A stretch of DNA of 64,000 bases from Myoxocephalus aenaeus (GCA_038501785.1 JBAMJR010000085.1:1381001-1445000), one strand, 5' to 3'; shown: positions 1-13,491, counted from the first letter of the stretch. A program made the numbers and translations. The notes: generated by a model not told the origin, from the letters alone.

Positions 1-3000
1 GGCCAAAGGCGTCTGCCAACTGAAGTGGTACGGGACCCATTTCCTGCTCACAAAGAAGAGACGGGGCATTGGAAAGTTGTGTCAGTGTTGACCTGCTGAG
101 ATGTGAGAAAGTACCTGGAATCTAAACCATATCTGAAACTTATATTTGACTGGTTATAGAGTCTATTGTCACCCTTTCTCCTCCTTGAAAAAGAAAAAAA
201 ACAGCATAAATTATTATTAAGGGCTGATGTTAAGTATTGTTGTCTGGGCAGGCCACTTCCAGAAAAGTAAATTGTCTCCGTTTCCTGTTTTGTCTGTGCT
301 ATCTACAAACATCTGAGTTGAGTGCAATGGGACAGTGAACCCATAGTATTACACCACACAAACTTAACATCCACTAACATAACACAGTTCATTTTACAGA
401 AAAAAAAACTCCATGCACACCTGGAAGTGCACATTCAAACCACGCTTTAAGAGAGCTATACAAAGGTAATACAACTCCATGTTGTGATTGAACGCACTGC
501 TGTTCCCAGTATGGCGCAGTCTGCCCTCCCAGACCGCCGAGATGCATCTGTGGAGTCTGAGAGAGCCCAGAAGCTGCAGTGGACTGGAAAGGAAAGCTGC
601 TGGTCAGCATCTTCACCGTACTTCTTCCCTGGGATGAACACAGACACCGTGCAGCTCTCCAGAACTGAGGAACATTCAAAAGGAGGGAAAGAACATTGTA
701 CAAGTAGTACACTGGCTTTTTGGGGTTAAAAAAAAAAAATGCATCCATAATATGAATTGTTGACAGGAGTCTCTCCTTATAACTAATGCCATACTTTATT
801 ATTAATCACTTGGGTGCTCTACCTGACTGAATGGCATCCAGCCTCTCCTTTTTGTAACAGCCCAGATCTCCCAACATGCAAATGCCACCAGTGGCTAGCA
901 GGGCAGAGCCAGCGTGGATGTTAGCAGTGCCTGCTCCGTGTTCGTCCCGGGACAGAGATGCAAACATCTCCCCCGAGGCCTGATGTCTGACCCCGTGACG
1001 CGCCAAGTTCAGGCTGTAAGTCATTAGTCTAACACAAAGACAAGTTAATGTGGACCATTCAATGGCAGGTTTCAAATGCACTGTGTTTACCTGCAGACCA
1101 CTTTACCTGTCCAGTATGAGAGTGTCAGTGGTGACAGCTAGCAGATCCAAATTGTGAAACGTGTCTTTTGCATCTGCTCGATTCTGCACCAAGCTGAGCA
1201 ACAAGCTGAGCTTTAAGGTATTGTAGAGGCCTGGAGGAGCCACGTCCAACCCAAAGCAGTGAGCCACGATGGCAGAGAACCTCCAGCGATAACCGGCTGT
1301 GGCCTTCAACAGCGCCTGGAAGCTGGCGCTCACTTCATGGGGATCTGTAGAGTTGTGAGACGTGACAGATGTTTTATTATGGTGATGACGCGCAGAGAAG
1401 AAAAAAAATAGTTCAGATTAATTAGAATATTCTGCATCGACACACGTGTTGAGATTCACACATTATCAGTACGCCTTTGGGTGGTGTTGCTGTGGATTTG
1501 AAGCAGGATTTATTGTGAGATTTACTGCCTTACACTCTGGCTCCCACGGTTGGACGCTGTTGGCCTCTACACTCCAGGTAATGCCGGGCCACTGCTGCAC
1601 ATGCGCAGGAATGCCCAACACCCTGTAGAGTCGACCGATTCTCATTGAATTACACAGCTCATCTGTACGAATAGGGGGAAACAAAGCAATAAAAAGGTCG
1701 TTCAGTGCCGTCTGGTGATTATTGAAGAAACATGTATGCCACCTACAAACCACTGCCAAGAGAAACATAGAGGGAGGCCTTCAGAACAATGATTTCTCTG
1801 TGTGCGAATGGCACAGCCAGCTAATGAGTGTTCCTTGCACTTATTAACATATATGTTTAGTAACGGGAACCCTGTGTATTGAATTCCTCTACAGGACTGG
1901 GTCAACAGAATATGTTAATCCATGTGCTGAGATTTGCTCAGCTCCCAGGGGTGCTGCCTTGACAATGTTATTAGAGGGGACAGAAACACTTAATATCCCT
2001 CCATGAGGCACTGTGTGCGGTTGGCTGCACACAAATCTATTTATTTGAACTCTCCCCCACTAAGTTTGTGTTCCAAAAGTGAGCCTCATTTACAAAGCCG
2101 GGGAGAATTAATGACAAACCTCAATACATCTGACTGTGTGCAAATATATGCTATTACAACCCCATTATTCAGCACTGGGAGTGACTGTAATGAATGAGAG
2201 AATGATTTTACAAACAAATAATAGGCCTTAAAATGTTGAGGATATTAATCTACAGTACAGTATCTCCTTTAAGATTTTGACTTGCAAATGACAACTGAGC
2301 CTTTTAACCCAGTTAAACTAAAAAGTTATCGTTTATTCTATGATATGCAAACAAACGGGTCTCCATCTATCTCCATATACCAATGTCATTGCTCGGCATC
2401 TTTTAGCTGTCATACAGTAAACTGTCAAACCAATCAAATAATAAGGTATTGACATCTAACCCTTTTAAAATAAAAGCGTGAGACAATTCAAGGTGTTTGT
2501 TGCATGGGTATGCTTATGATAGCGTTAAAAACATCTCTTGAATGTGACAGGGATGGTTATTCATACTCCACCAGAGGGAGAGCAACTGATTTTGTGCTGT
2601 TTAGGTCAGAAGTTGTTAAGGGAAGTAGTCATTCGTGTGTTCGGCAGCTGCTCTCCAGACTAAAAAGAGATTTTAAGCCAAAAAAGACAAACAACTTGAA
2701 ATCCTGTTTGAAAGAACTGATTGGAGGTGAACTTTATAAAGAACTTGTTACACACTGCTGTTTATGCTGTCATTCTGTATTCTTTGTTGTTTTTAGATTA
2801 GGTTACTCTGATGTGAACCTTTGATATGTCTTTGCTTTGTTGATTATGATGTGCTGTAACACATGCTGCTGGTGCACACCCCCTCTCTCAGAAGGTATTA
2901 GGCTATTAGCTTTGTTACCTCTAATATTTTACGTGGCAACAGCAATCAATCTATTTGTTGGCTGTGTGTTACAGAATACATACTTATGCAATTACAGTGG

Positions 3001-4399
3001 ACCTGTGTTAGAGCTGTGTTAGAGCAAGATGAAGCCAAGACATTCAGTAAACTTGTCTGATGCAGACTTACCTCTGAGAAACAGGGTGACAGACTGGTAC
3101 CTGAGTGAGCTTTGCTGATGGGCACTTAGAATATCCAGTGCTTTGACGTGGATCAGCTCCACGAGCTGTTTGTCTGTCGCCACAAAGACACATTTGCAAA
3201 CATACTAATCAGAACAGTGCACACAGTTCTCTTTTGGCCTCGTGTTTAAATTCAGACATCTCCAGCGACATTCAGAGGCATCGCTCTCACCTCCCAACAC
3301 TCGGAGCTTCACATCCTCTTTCAGTGGGGAGCTGCAGACCCTGCAGCTGAAGTTGTTTCTCACGGTAGCCGACTCTGTGGCTCCCGGTGCATGGACACGG
3401 ATGTGGCGAAACCCTAGAGTCGGCGTCCAAGAAATTCAATTAGATGTGAATGTCCAATTTTAAGAATGCCAGTTGTCTGATTGCTTGAAAAACATAACAT
3501 TTTGTGCGTACACAACCAACTGATCTTTACAATTAGTAGACGCAAAGAGAAAAAAAAATTGTGTCTCCCCTGCAGTACCTGTAGAACAGGGACATTCATC
3601 ATTAATGCACAGGTACCGGGCCCCCTGTGTGTATTTAGTGACCCTTGTCATGGCAATGACCAGGCCCTCCATGGAGACGGGTCTCATGGGCCCGCGGCCA
3701 CGAGGAAAACTACACAGGTCCAACGTGTACTCGGGGAATGGAGGCAGATGTGTCAACTTCAGAATTACATTCACCTCAAAGGGAACAATCAGATGACACA
3801 TTGTTACAGGACGGACTCAGAACCAGTGGGGGAGAAAGAGTTTTGCTGCAATATGTATTCATACCTGACTCTCTGTGTGTATTTTTTCCACAAGTGAAAG
3901 TGTCTTTATGGCCAGGAAGCACACCTGAATGAAGAATGGGGCAAATGTAGTTCATCCTACAGTAGAAGTTGACATTTGAGCTAGCTCAGTTTTCACTTAC
4001 AGACTGAAACAAAGCTGTCGCCCCAAGAGGATCACACAGAACACAGTCACCCAACACAGGATCCACCTCTATCACGTCAGAGGGATTCACACCGATACAG
4101 AACCTGTAGACGGCCTCAATCTGGTGGCTTCCTGGAGAGGAGGGGCGGATGGGGAGCACAGTTTAGTGGCTAGCTTAACGTGTGTAGTTTAGTTTAAGTG
4201 GTGATTTGAGCTTCCATCGCTTCTAATTTAGCTAGCTTGTAAGGTTAAGAAACACGTTAGCTAACGTTAGCTAAAGGTGTCAGCTAGCTTTAGCAGGCCT
4301 ACCGTTGAATGGCTTACAATCTTCGGCCAGTTTCTGGAGGCCACCGCTTCTGTCTAAATAGACCAGAACTGATTCTTTTAAGGACGAACTGTCCGCCAT
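1..4399 (-). CDS. mcmdc2: MCM domain-containing protein 2, 3'-truncated
   Basis: MCMDC2 is a diverged MCM-family protein needed for meiotic double-strand-break repair and homologue pairing in mouse (family knowledge). Eleven coding exons were read on the minus strand: 4303-4399, 4001-4131, 3865-3924, 3579-3774, 3291-3413, 3072-3173, 1534-1662, 1107-1344, 823-1028, 498-664 and 1-43. Their phases join without a break. The ATG at 4399 opens MADSSSLKESVLVYLDRSGG, which resembles the human N-terminus. Later landmarks are VTKYTQGARYLC, VRVHAPGATESATV-like residues with two CxxC-type pairs (possible zinc ribbon), AGSALLATGGICMLGDL and FIPGKKYGEDADQQLSFPV. About 497 of roughly 680 residues are inside the window; the rest lies beyond position 1. 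The MCM Walker B acid cluster is replaced by LGDL and no Walker A is visible, as in the family. Its start lies about 500 bases downstream of the probable sgk3 3' end, on the same strand. Confidence 0.93.
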
Positions 4400-4500
4400 T
4401 TTACCCTCAATGGTGAGAAAGTAGTATCTTTTCTATAAGGGAGTGACGAAGTTTAATGTCTATCTTTTGGCGCGTGAGCGTCAACCCCGTTTCTATGGAG
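4400..4500 (-). promoter_or_regulatory. Likely mcmdc2 promoter region
   Basis: The stretch directly upstream of the mcmdc2 ATG contains a locally GC-rich, CpG-containing patch (around 4470-4495) in otherwise AT-rich DNA. No TATA box was seen. Assignment rests on position only. Confidence 0.35.
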
Positions 4501-4914
4501 ACCACCCACTCGGCAGCAGAAAGATCATAATACAAGATTAAATGTAATAATTGAATTATGATATTATATGAATTATAATAATTTACGTGCAACTAGTTGT
4601 TGATATGCAAGGTTCTCTTTCTTGTTGAATTAAATGTGTACATGGATACATTTAAAAAAGAAAAGTACATTTCTACATTTTATTTATTTTCTGTTAAACT
4701 TTTTTAATGTCATTGTTTAGGTGTAACGTTAGATTACTTTTATATCTAATTGACTTACTTTTCATATTTCCTTTTATTTCTTTACACATTTTTATTTCTG
4801 TCAGCATGTGCATGACCTGCTGCAAGTCTGTTCACAATGTTGTTAATGTTCAATTAAGACAAAAACAAAACGTGATTACAATTTTAATTAAATACACAGA
4901 CACTCTGAAATGAT

Positions 4915-5608
4915 ATTTCTTGTATACTGTTTTATTACTGTGCAAGAGTATAAGCCTACTTAATTGTCAGACAAAGCGAAGCATTGTGGATTTTAATTTT
5001 CTGCAATTATGAAAAAATGTGTTAAGGCAAAGGACATAAACACAAACAATCCAATAAAAAATGCACTCAATATTTAAAGACAAACTGAGAGGTAACAAAT
5101 GTGACCTATAAACCAAAATGCTTTATTCAGTGGTCTCTCAAGTAATCCCTATTTCCAGCTTTGTTAAAAATTAATATGATAATTATATTTTTTTACAGTA
5201 ATTACATGGACAAACATACTTCCATCTGACATTCAAATGGTGTGATGCTTAAGTCCAGTGAATTTTTCAAGTTTTTCAGAAAACTGCTTATTGATTTCAT
5301 TTAAGGGACAAATTTAAGGCTTTATAAAGGCTCATTTTAGAAACCACCAGATATAACATTAATAGAGGATGGCTGTCCTTAATTCTTAAAATATATGTCA
5401 TATATATATATTTATATAAATACAAATTGGTAAAAAATAAAGACTTTTCTGGCACTCTTTGTTCCAACCAAGATATGTTTTAAGTGCTGTTTCGTCTCAG
5501 CTGCTTGCTTTGGCTTCATAGAACAAGTTAATCCATGGTATAAATTCTTCCCTTTAGTCAAAAGAAGTTATGATGGTTAAGGCAACCGAAGCCTTCATTA
5601 GGAATGTT
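4915..5608 (-). other. sgk3: sgk3 3' UTR with poly(A) signal
   Basis: AT-rich sequence follows the sgk3 stop codon on the minus strand. An AATAAA (TTTATT on the plus strand, 4931-4936) would end the transcript near 4915. Another AT-rich candidate lies near 5121. The exact end is inferred. Confidence 0.4.
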
Positions 5609-8585
5609 TCATAGGAAAGAGTCAGCAGAAGCTGGGGCATAAGAGAAGCCCACAAAGGCATCGTCGGCCTCCATCACACTGGCGTTGACTATGGAATGAT
5701 CATTTGACCAGCAGATGGAGTTGGGGACCATCTCATCTGTAAACTCAGGATCAAAGTTTGAGATGTCACAGTAAGAGCTCTGTAAAAAGAGGAAGAGGGA
5801 AGAGAACATGGATCATATTAGGGTTCATGGAATGAATACAAATCAAATTACACATGCATATTCATAAAAGGGACTTAATTTGATAACAAAACAGCAGATA
5901 CAACTTGATTTTACAAAGAGCTTTAAAATGGGTTTCTGCAGTTTTGGTTTCTGTGATAACTTAATTTGCCAATGCTACCATGTGTGTCAATTACATCTAA
6001 GAGGAATGTGGGTTGGGTATTATTTAATATTATTATTATTATTATTATTATTATTAAGTATTAGTGGGGTGGGTATTATTTAGTGGACACGGGAGCCCCG
6101 GTTTGAGGGAATATGGGTCTAGAATGACAATGTTGTGAAAATGTGTAAAATACGAGTCCCTCCCTTTATAATTGTACTGTTGCACTATATCTTATATTTA
6201 ATAAAACAATTATAATAAATAGAAAAACACAATCAAGAACCAAACATGTGTAATAAAATGGTATTAAAGTAAGGGGAAAAAAGGTTGTCAACCAAAAATC
6301 GGCAAACAAGACTTAAAAGAGAAAACCCCAAAACATTATGAAATTAAGTCTATAAAAATACTTTTTGAGGTAGTTCAAAAGATTGTCCAGTGCAATTAAA
6401 CACAAAAGGCCATTTTCACAGCAGCCATTACATAGCAGGGTAAACAGAACTTTAATTGATGATGGTTAACCGTGTCACACGCCCTGACCCACCTTTATGG
6501 AACTGGGCCACAATTAATGTTATGAATTACACCTGTGTAATGTGTCTTGCAAGGACATGACTGCAAAGAGGTTTGTCATGTTCTGTTTTTGTTGCGTATC
6601 AGAGAGTTGTTCATTCAAGTCTTTTGTTAAAACCAGGAACATTTCAAAATTCAATAAATAACTTTCTATAAATATGTAGTCTTCAAAAGCAATGCGAGTT
6701 ATGACGTATCGTTCAAGTGTGGGGTGCAGTCATCAAAAAGTCAAGTTACTGTAAAATGCCTGAATGGATCTTATTATCAGACAAGAAAGTGAATATTTAC
6801 CACATTTGGCGTGAATGGGGGAGGGATCTTCTTCTGTTCAAGGTCATCCCAGTTGATGGAGGAGAAGAAGCTGTGTGCTTTGATCTCATGCTAAAAATGT
6901 TGAATAACAAAAATTAAAAAAACCTCAACATAATTATTTTATTCATAGAAAGTAAGTTGATTATCTGTAATTTATTAGCAGCTGTGACGTGAGGGACACA
7001 GATTGGCCACCAGGGGGAGCCCAAACATTCTGCTGGACATGAGGCGTCTGTATCTGAACCCACTCACAAAGTCGTCCCGAGACCCCAGTCTGTGTGTGCC
7101 GTCTTTCTCCAGCAGGCCCTGGAGGAGAGTCCAGGCTATGCTGGACGCACCGGGGCGCATCACCAACGGCTTGTGGAGGATGTTGTCATACATTTCATGC
7201 GTGTCCCTGCTGTAGAACGGCGGCTAGGATGTGAAAAAAAAGAAGTAGGGGCATGTAAGCGAATGTGACAGGATAATGAGGTGCTCTAACATTAAGCGCT
7301 AAAACAAAGGGTACATTTTGCTGCAGTTTACCCATGTTAAAATGAAAAAGCTTTGTCTGCATAAGTAGCTACTTACCAAAGAATACAAAAAACATAATAA
7401 TCACTTTTAATTGTGTGGTATCCTGCAAGACTAAGTGCAATGCATCAGGATATTTTAACAGAAGTGTACTCAAAGGAAAAACTCACCAGTCCAAAAAGCA
7501 TTTCATACAGAACTGAACCCAGACACCACCAGTCCACTGTGTTATCATACGGCTGCTTCCTCAGGACTTCTGGAGCTAAGTACTGGTCAGAAGAAGCACA
7601 CAAACATAATATTATAAAACAGACATTTCACTTCTGGCTTAAACTACACCAACCAAATGTATATAATCTATTACTGCTCATAGACACCTATTTTCCTCTC
7701 TGGAAAGGGTGACTCATATCCCTACACAGACAGCCGAATAGCCTCAAGATGGAAAACACTCACACTTAAATCATTAACCCCACTACATGTCAAAAACTGT
7801 TAATGAATATTACTTTTTGACACAGAAGGTGAGACTTCTTTGGAACATCCTGGTGCCAAACTGTTAGTAATTCCACATGTTAATCAAGGCTGCAATACCT
7901 CCGGCGTTCCACAAAATGTAGTGGTGGTGTCTGTCTGGGAAATGCCTTCCTTGCACAAGCCAAAGTCCGTCAAAATGATATGCCCCTTTAAAAGAGAGGA
8001 CACAGAGATGGTTTTAGACAACATGTGCCACACAAGCAGCTCATTATCCCGGGGACTGAGGATTCTATTGTTGCCCAAGAATGTTGGCGGCAGTATAGCT
8101 CACTGAGTCCCATTCACCATTCCCTCACTTTTTCAATAAGGCCAGGCAGGAAAATCATTAGTGAGACCTAATACCTAATCCAATCACACGCATTCGGTCC
8201 AGCTGGAACTGGAAATGACACTGTTGCTCACTGGTGGTGCAAATATGAGAGAATTACATTTGTACTAAATCTGCAGCCAGTACTCAGGCACAGTAGTTCC
8301 ATAAACTTAAAAGGAGTATTGTATGGTCAACGTAATATCAAACTTCATAAGAATGTAGGTGCTGTGCCATCCAGGTATACTCAGAGTAATTACTGCTATA
8401 GTGGTTACATTTCGATAGCAAAGCAGTGTATTTGGTTAAACAATAGGAATACTCACTTCATTGTCGAGGAGGATGTTTTCTGGCTTCAAGTCTCTGAACA
8501 AAATTAACACAAATGAATGAATTTCAGTAAATAAAACACAGGGACAAAAATTACCCCATTGCAACCTCCTATCCCAGAGACATAA

Positions 8586-8618
<33 letters not shown>

Positions 8619-11600
8619 GTTTTCAGGTTGTCAAAACAAACAAAAAATGGCAACTATGGCCTTGAAGACTCATTTATCATGCGAGTGAGGCCAGCATGTG
8701 TCACACACATACAAAAAACAGGATTTAGGATTTTTTTGACCACTGAACATATGCACATGTCCCATTACTAAATTTTTTTTTATTTTTATGTATGTTGTTT
8801 GTGCTTTTATGTGAAATATTTATGCTTTTGATTTTAAATCTTACTGGGAATATCTTGGTGACAAAGACCCCCATATGTTCAATAAGTCAATGTATACATT
8901 GTAAACTTCAGGGCATCAATGTCAGATATGTCAGTAAATATATGTATTAACAGCAACTCAAATATTTTACCCTCATTAACTGACATCTTTTAGTTTGATC
9001 CTTAAAACACTAAATAATCCCAAACGACATGTGATCCCTTAAATAAACATACCTGTAAACAATGTTGAGAGAATGCAGATATCCCAGCGCACTTGCCATC
9101 TCAGCAATGTAGAATTTTGCTCTGGGCTCTGGAAAGGTCCGCTCTTTTTGAAGATGGAAGAAAAGCTGAAATACAAAATTTACAGATGTGATTACTGAAA
9201 TTAATTACATGGCAACAGTATTGAAGGACCATTCACTGCAAAAAAATACTTTCATGTATGCAGTGCCTTTGGCAGCCCTTTATGTGGTTACGTATAAAAA
9301 ATACCTTGCTAATCTCAACACAGATAACTTTGACTGGAGAGCGTAAATATGAATCTGATACGGGTCTTTGCAGTAAAGTTATTCAGAAGGGCAAGAAGCC
9401 GGTTTACTGGGATGCAGATTGTAGTGAGTCACTCTCACACAGTGAGTCAGTCACACATGGCAGCTTTAAAAAGGCTGATCACACTTGAGATGTACAGAGG
9501 AAGTCACGCTCCGTGTCTTCAGCAATGTTGTGATCTCAGAGGAGATTTTCACACATGGAGGTGTGTTAGCAAGCAGCAGTGTTGCTCTTAAAGCTATGTA
9601 ATATAAACTTCCTTTAATACTGCCATTCTCAGCTTTTCTCTAACTCATGACTCATTTCCGTGTGATCACATTATTCACAAAACTGAAACGACACTCACTT
9701 CTCCTCCATTGACAAAATCCAAGACGAAGTATAACTTGTCTGTGGTCTGGAAGGAGTAGTGAAGCCCAACCAGGAAAGGGTGTTTCACATTCTTCAGCAG
9801 CACGTTGCGCTCAGCCATGATGTGTTTTTGCTGATTGAAAGGAGTGATTTAGTAGCAGAATTACAATTACATACACATGCCTGAAATATGGATAGAATCA
9901 GGGTCATATTTGATGGGAAAGTTACCTCTTTTCTGTTGAGAATGACCTTTTTCTGTAAAACCTTGACTGCATAATACTTTTCATCATGTCTTAGTTTTGC
10001 AAGGAAAACCTGTATCACAAGGAAGTAAAAGTATGTTGAACATTGCACCAACAGTGTAAGAGCATTAATTCCAGATCTGATTCTCACTTCTTCCAACACA
10101 AGCAGAACTAAAACTGTTTGCTACCCCAATAGAAAAACACAGAAACATTTATAAACATAACTAATGTAATAATTTAAGTACAACTAAAATATATCGGTCA
10201 CCGTAAGTCTCAGATTTGTTTTCTACGTCATTAAACTACGACATTGAAGACAATAGTTAATTCAAACAGATCATGAATTGGGTGTGTACCCGTAAAAACA
10301 TTGAAAAAAAACATGAACAGAAAGCAACTGTTCTTTCCATTATTGTGTTGTTCACATACCTTCCCAAAACTCCCCTTTCCTATGACTTTTAAAAAGTCAA
10401 AGTCTGTGGGCTTGGCACTGAAATAAAAAGTACAGCACATTAATTATAGCACATTTAAAAATGATTACAGAATTGCAAGTTATAGAGACAGCAAGACTCT
10501 GAAACATACAATTTTGTTTCAGTGTATTTTAAGTAACTATAAAACAATCCGAGGGATTGTTGTGCAGCAGTAGGACATACTGCAAATATATGAGTACAAA
10601 TACAAATATAGCATATACAAATATCAATAAGTTGCTAATACAAAAAATACACAATGCCATAAACTAGAACTAGATTGAACATACTGTGGATTTCCAGAGG
10701 GTCCCAGGTTAATGGTTCTGGAGGTAGAGTGGTTCTGTTAAACAGCAGAGTAAAGATTTTCAATATTAGCCATCAAAATGTAACTACCGGCCAAGGACTG
10801 TTCCTGGGTCTGAGTATTCAGTCCTTTATCTGTTACGATAGCAACATAAGGGAAATGTGTTTGCTATCTATATTTATTTTGAGTTTCGATAGACTGTCAG
10901 CGAAGACCTAAATACCACATCTGGACAATCCAACACAAACTGAAAAGATGTAGTCGGCAGTACAAGTAAATTATACACAGAGAAAAACATTGATCCATCA
11001 ACATTGGTTGCTAATTTACTTTGTCATCTTCGTCCTCAGAGGCATCGGAAAAGTTTTGCATTTTGTCCATCAGCAGAAAGGTCCTCACATCTGGGCTGTA
11101 AAGTTTAAGAGGGACCAAGAAGTGAAATAACATCAGCAAGTAATGCACGACAAAGCGGAACATTATCCATCTTATTAAATCTAATTCACGCCAAGTGTGA
11201 AGCATGGCTAAACAAATTAGATCTCATTAGGTTTTTCATATTCAGATGATTGAACCCATTCATCCTGATCAATTCAGCAACGGAACGTAATATAATGACT
11301 GAGAACACAAACACTTACTGGTTGCAAAGCTGAGGATGCGAGACGATTCGCTTGATGAACTCATGCAACCCTGCTCTTCTCTGCTTGATGAACTCTATTG
11401 GGTCGATGCATTTATGGATTAAAAACAAACAATCAAACACTAGCAACATGGATCAAGCAAAAAAAAAAGGTATTGTGATTCTGTCCTGATGCACATGTCA
11501 TACATCTGCCCTGTGTGAACACTTACCAGGGTCAAAATTGTCCCCAAATATCCTCTTGGGAGGAATTTTCAAGTTCATAGATGGGAACTGTTTCCTTAAC

Positions 11601-12115
11601 TGCATTATATAAAAGAGCAACAGGGGAAATTATTCAAGGGCAGGAAAACAATCCAATTAAGCAAACGTACAGTATATAATTATTCTGAATCTCAATGCGT
11701 CACAAAAGCCAGTAAATCAAAGACGAATGGAATCTTAGACCCATGACCAGAATTATGATAATGCATTAGGTATGACATGAATCCACCACTCACTGTGTTG
11801 TAGAGTTTATCAAACTCTGCATAACGCCGGAAGATGAACCATTCCTGTTGTCCAACATTAACTATTACTTTGTAAACCTGAAAAAAAGGGCAAAGAACAT
11901 CTAGGTAAACACTTGCTAATATAGCAAATTATTATAATTTCATACTAATTTCACATAAATAACACTGAAATGACCTTTGTTGAATTATTCTTACTCAGAC
12001 ATGCAGCTTAAACAACGAACAGAGTTTTCGTACGCACCGTGTAACGCTTCTTCTTGTCCATCTGCTCGTCGTGGCAGGGTATGCTGACATTGGGGTGGCT
12101 GGGTTGCTCCTCCAT
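5609..12115 (-). CDS. sgk3: Serine/threonine-protein kinase Sgk3 (PX domain + AGC kinase)
   Basis: SGK3 is an AGC kinase carried to endosomes by a PI3P-binding PX domain and activated by PDK1 and mTORC2 (family knowledge). Sixteen coding exons were read: 12038-12115, 11794-11877, 11527-11599, 11319-11394, 11020-11095, 10685-10734, 10360-10417, 9926-10009, 9699-9830, 9053-9165, 8457-8493, 7899-7985, 7487-7582, 7068-7223, 6801-6890 and 5609-5779. They sum to 1461 bases, 486 residues; human SGK3 has 496. The PX part (about 25-125) includes [11 protein letters not shown] and [12 protein letters not shown]. The kinase has Gly-loop GKGSFGKV (159-166), Lys181 in AVKVL, RDLKPEN with Asp276, DFG Asp294, T-loop Thr310 in TFCGTPE, and hydrophobic motif FVGFSYA with Ser476. 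All catalytic residues are present. The linker exon LGPSGNPH and the [17 protein letters not shown] tail favour Sgk3 over Sgk1 or Sgk2. The first coding exon continues upstream as 5' UTR to an acceptor at 12215. Confidence 0.96.
6028..6056. repeat. (ATT)n microsatellite
   Basis: About nine TTA/ATT units in the last sgk3 intron. Confidence 0.9.
6408..6580. mobile_element. Diverged MITE-like copy
   Basis: It begins CCATTTTCACAGCAGCCATTACAT, shares the inner motif AATTACACCTGTGTAA, and otherwise resembles the element at 19433-19660 in order of motifs. The right terminal repeat is decayed. It lies in the last sgk3 intron. Boundaries are approximate. Confidence 0.45.
8590..8618. repeat. (TA)n microsatellite
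   Basis: Uninterrupted AT dinucleotide run in an sgk3 intron. Confidence 0.9.
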
Positions 12116-12215
12116 CTTCGGGGCTGTCGGCGTTCAAAGGGTGCAAGGTCATAGAGTAAGGCGTCCTCCTCGGGATAAGACTTCAAGTATACAACTGGCC
12201 CATCATGGGACAATT
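12116..12215 (-). other. sgk3: sgk3 5' UTR part of first coding exon
   Basis: On the minus strand an acceptor (CTCTGCAG) precedes 12215, and the exon runs on to the ATG at 12115. This implies at least one upstream non-coding exon. Confidence 0.55.
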
Positions 12216-12895
12216 CTGCAGAGGAGAAACAGGAACACACCACGCTGTTATTCAGGAAGTGAAAGTGGTGCTTCTGCTCTCCACACGTTTCAGTCTGCGG
12301 TGTGAGTGTTGCCCACCTGATATGATGAACGTTTATCCCGGAATATAACTTTGCAAGCAGATTTGTTATTTATTAAATTTGATTGTTCACTATTGTTTTG
12401 TAAGGCACTTCTTCGCCGTGACAAAGTCCTGTTGATCGTGGAAACAAGCTGCTCGTCCATCCATCTATCCTTCTAGCAGGGAGCTGCTGTTTTCAAGCTG
12501 TGCTCGTCTGTGCCACAACAGATCACTTGACCACCAGTTACCTGCATGCAAACTATCTCCCTTGGCTTTAGGAAATGCCCATATTCCAGGTTATGTTTTT
12601 GTCAAAAGAAATAAAATAGTAAATCACTCAATTTTTTTTTTTATACAGCCAATTGACTGGGCCCCCGGCTGAGACCCCTTTAGGATTAGTGTCATCTCGC
12701 ATGCAGCACAACTGCAATTGTTTTAACTGTTTGGAATTTAATTTACGAGTTCTAATGTCCACATGTTGGTCTTAATACTCTTGCCAATGTTAAGAATTAA
12801 ACGCTTTTTTAAATCTTTCTCTGGGATGCAAATGGAGAGGGGTAAAGACGCTGCCATTTAGCAACAATGTCAATATAATGGAATATATTTTTTTG

Positions 12896-13491
12896 CCCTA
12901 GAACACCAACGTCGGGTGATTTTACCTGCTCGATTGTGGTTACGTCATTTTCATTGTGTTGCTTTTGTCCGAGTTGCGTGAGCCCTTGTGTAGCGTCAGG
13001 CTGCTCACTGACGTTATTGAAGGTGGGCGTGTCTCTCTGCTCCAATCCCTGTTTTTTTTTTTTTCAACAGGCACGTGTTCGAGTGATTTTCACCTGACGT
13101 TAGTGATAGAGGGTGAAATTTCGGATGGGTTTTACCATTGCAGGGAGACTGTTTCTTCACTGTTTCAAGGCTCACATGTCCCAGGAACGGGTGGACCAAA
13201 GAACAAGTTCATAGTTCTATTATTTATATTTGTAATCATGTTTTATTGATGATTCACACATTTTTCACCTGATTTTTAGCCTTTTTTTTTTGGGTCCCCC
13301 ATGATACCTGTTTTTCGTTTTATGAGAAGTTCTATTGGGTAAAATAAAAGAAGAGTACTTCAATTTGCCTCGTATTGTTGTATTGTAATATATTTTGATG
13401 AGAAGTATTTTTTGATCAGGTACATTATATCGGGTAAAATATACCCGACGTTAGTGATGGTGTTACCATTTGTAACGTTAGTGTTCTAGGG
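12896..13491. mobile_element. piggyBac-like non-autonomous element
   Basis: The left end starts CCCTAGAACACCAACGT and the right end, reversed, is CCCTAGAACACTAACGT, giving inverted repeats of about 17 bases with one mismatch. The right end is followed by TTAA (13492-13495), the piggyBac-type target site; the left TTAA is not preserved. Subterminal motifs with GACGTTAGTGAT and GGGTAAAAT recur inside. At about 600 bases, with no transposase motif in any frame, it looks like a deletion derivative. It lies in the spacer or 5' intron upstream of the sgk3 coding region. Confidence 0.65.

Noticed and set aside
1526..1533. Donor GCA|GTAAAT for mcmdc2 exon 7
   Set aside because: It gives a phase that makes a stop in the next exon. 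The donor GAGT|GTAAGG at 1534 joins in frame and has a better consensus.
2504..2824. 106-codon plus-strand frame in an mcmdc2 intron
   Set aside because: No recognisable domain, and codon use looks random; most likely a chance frame.
3481..3897. 138-codon plus-strand frame over mcmdc2 exons 3-4
   Set aside because: Antisense to exons with clear homology; it has no homologue I recognise and no promoter context.
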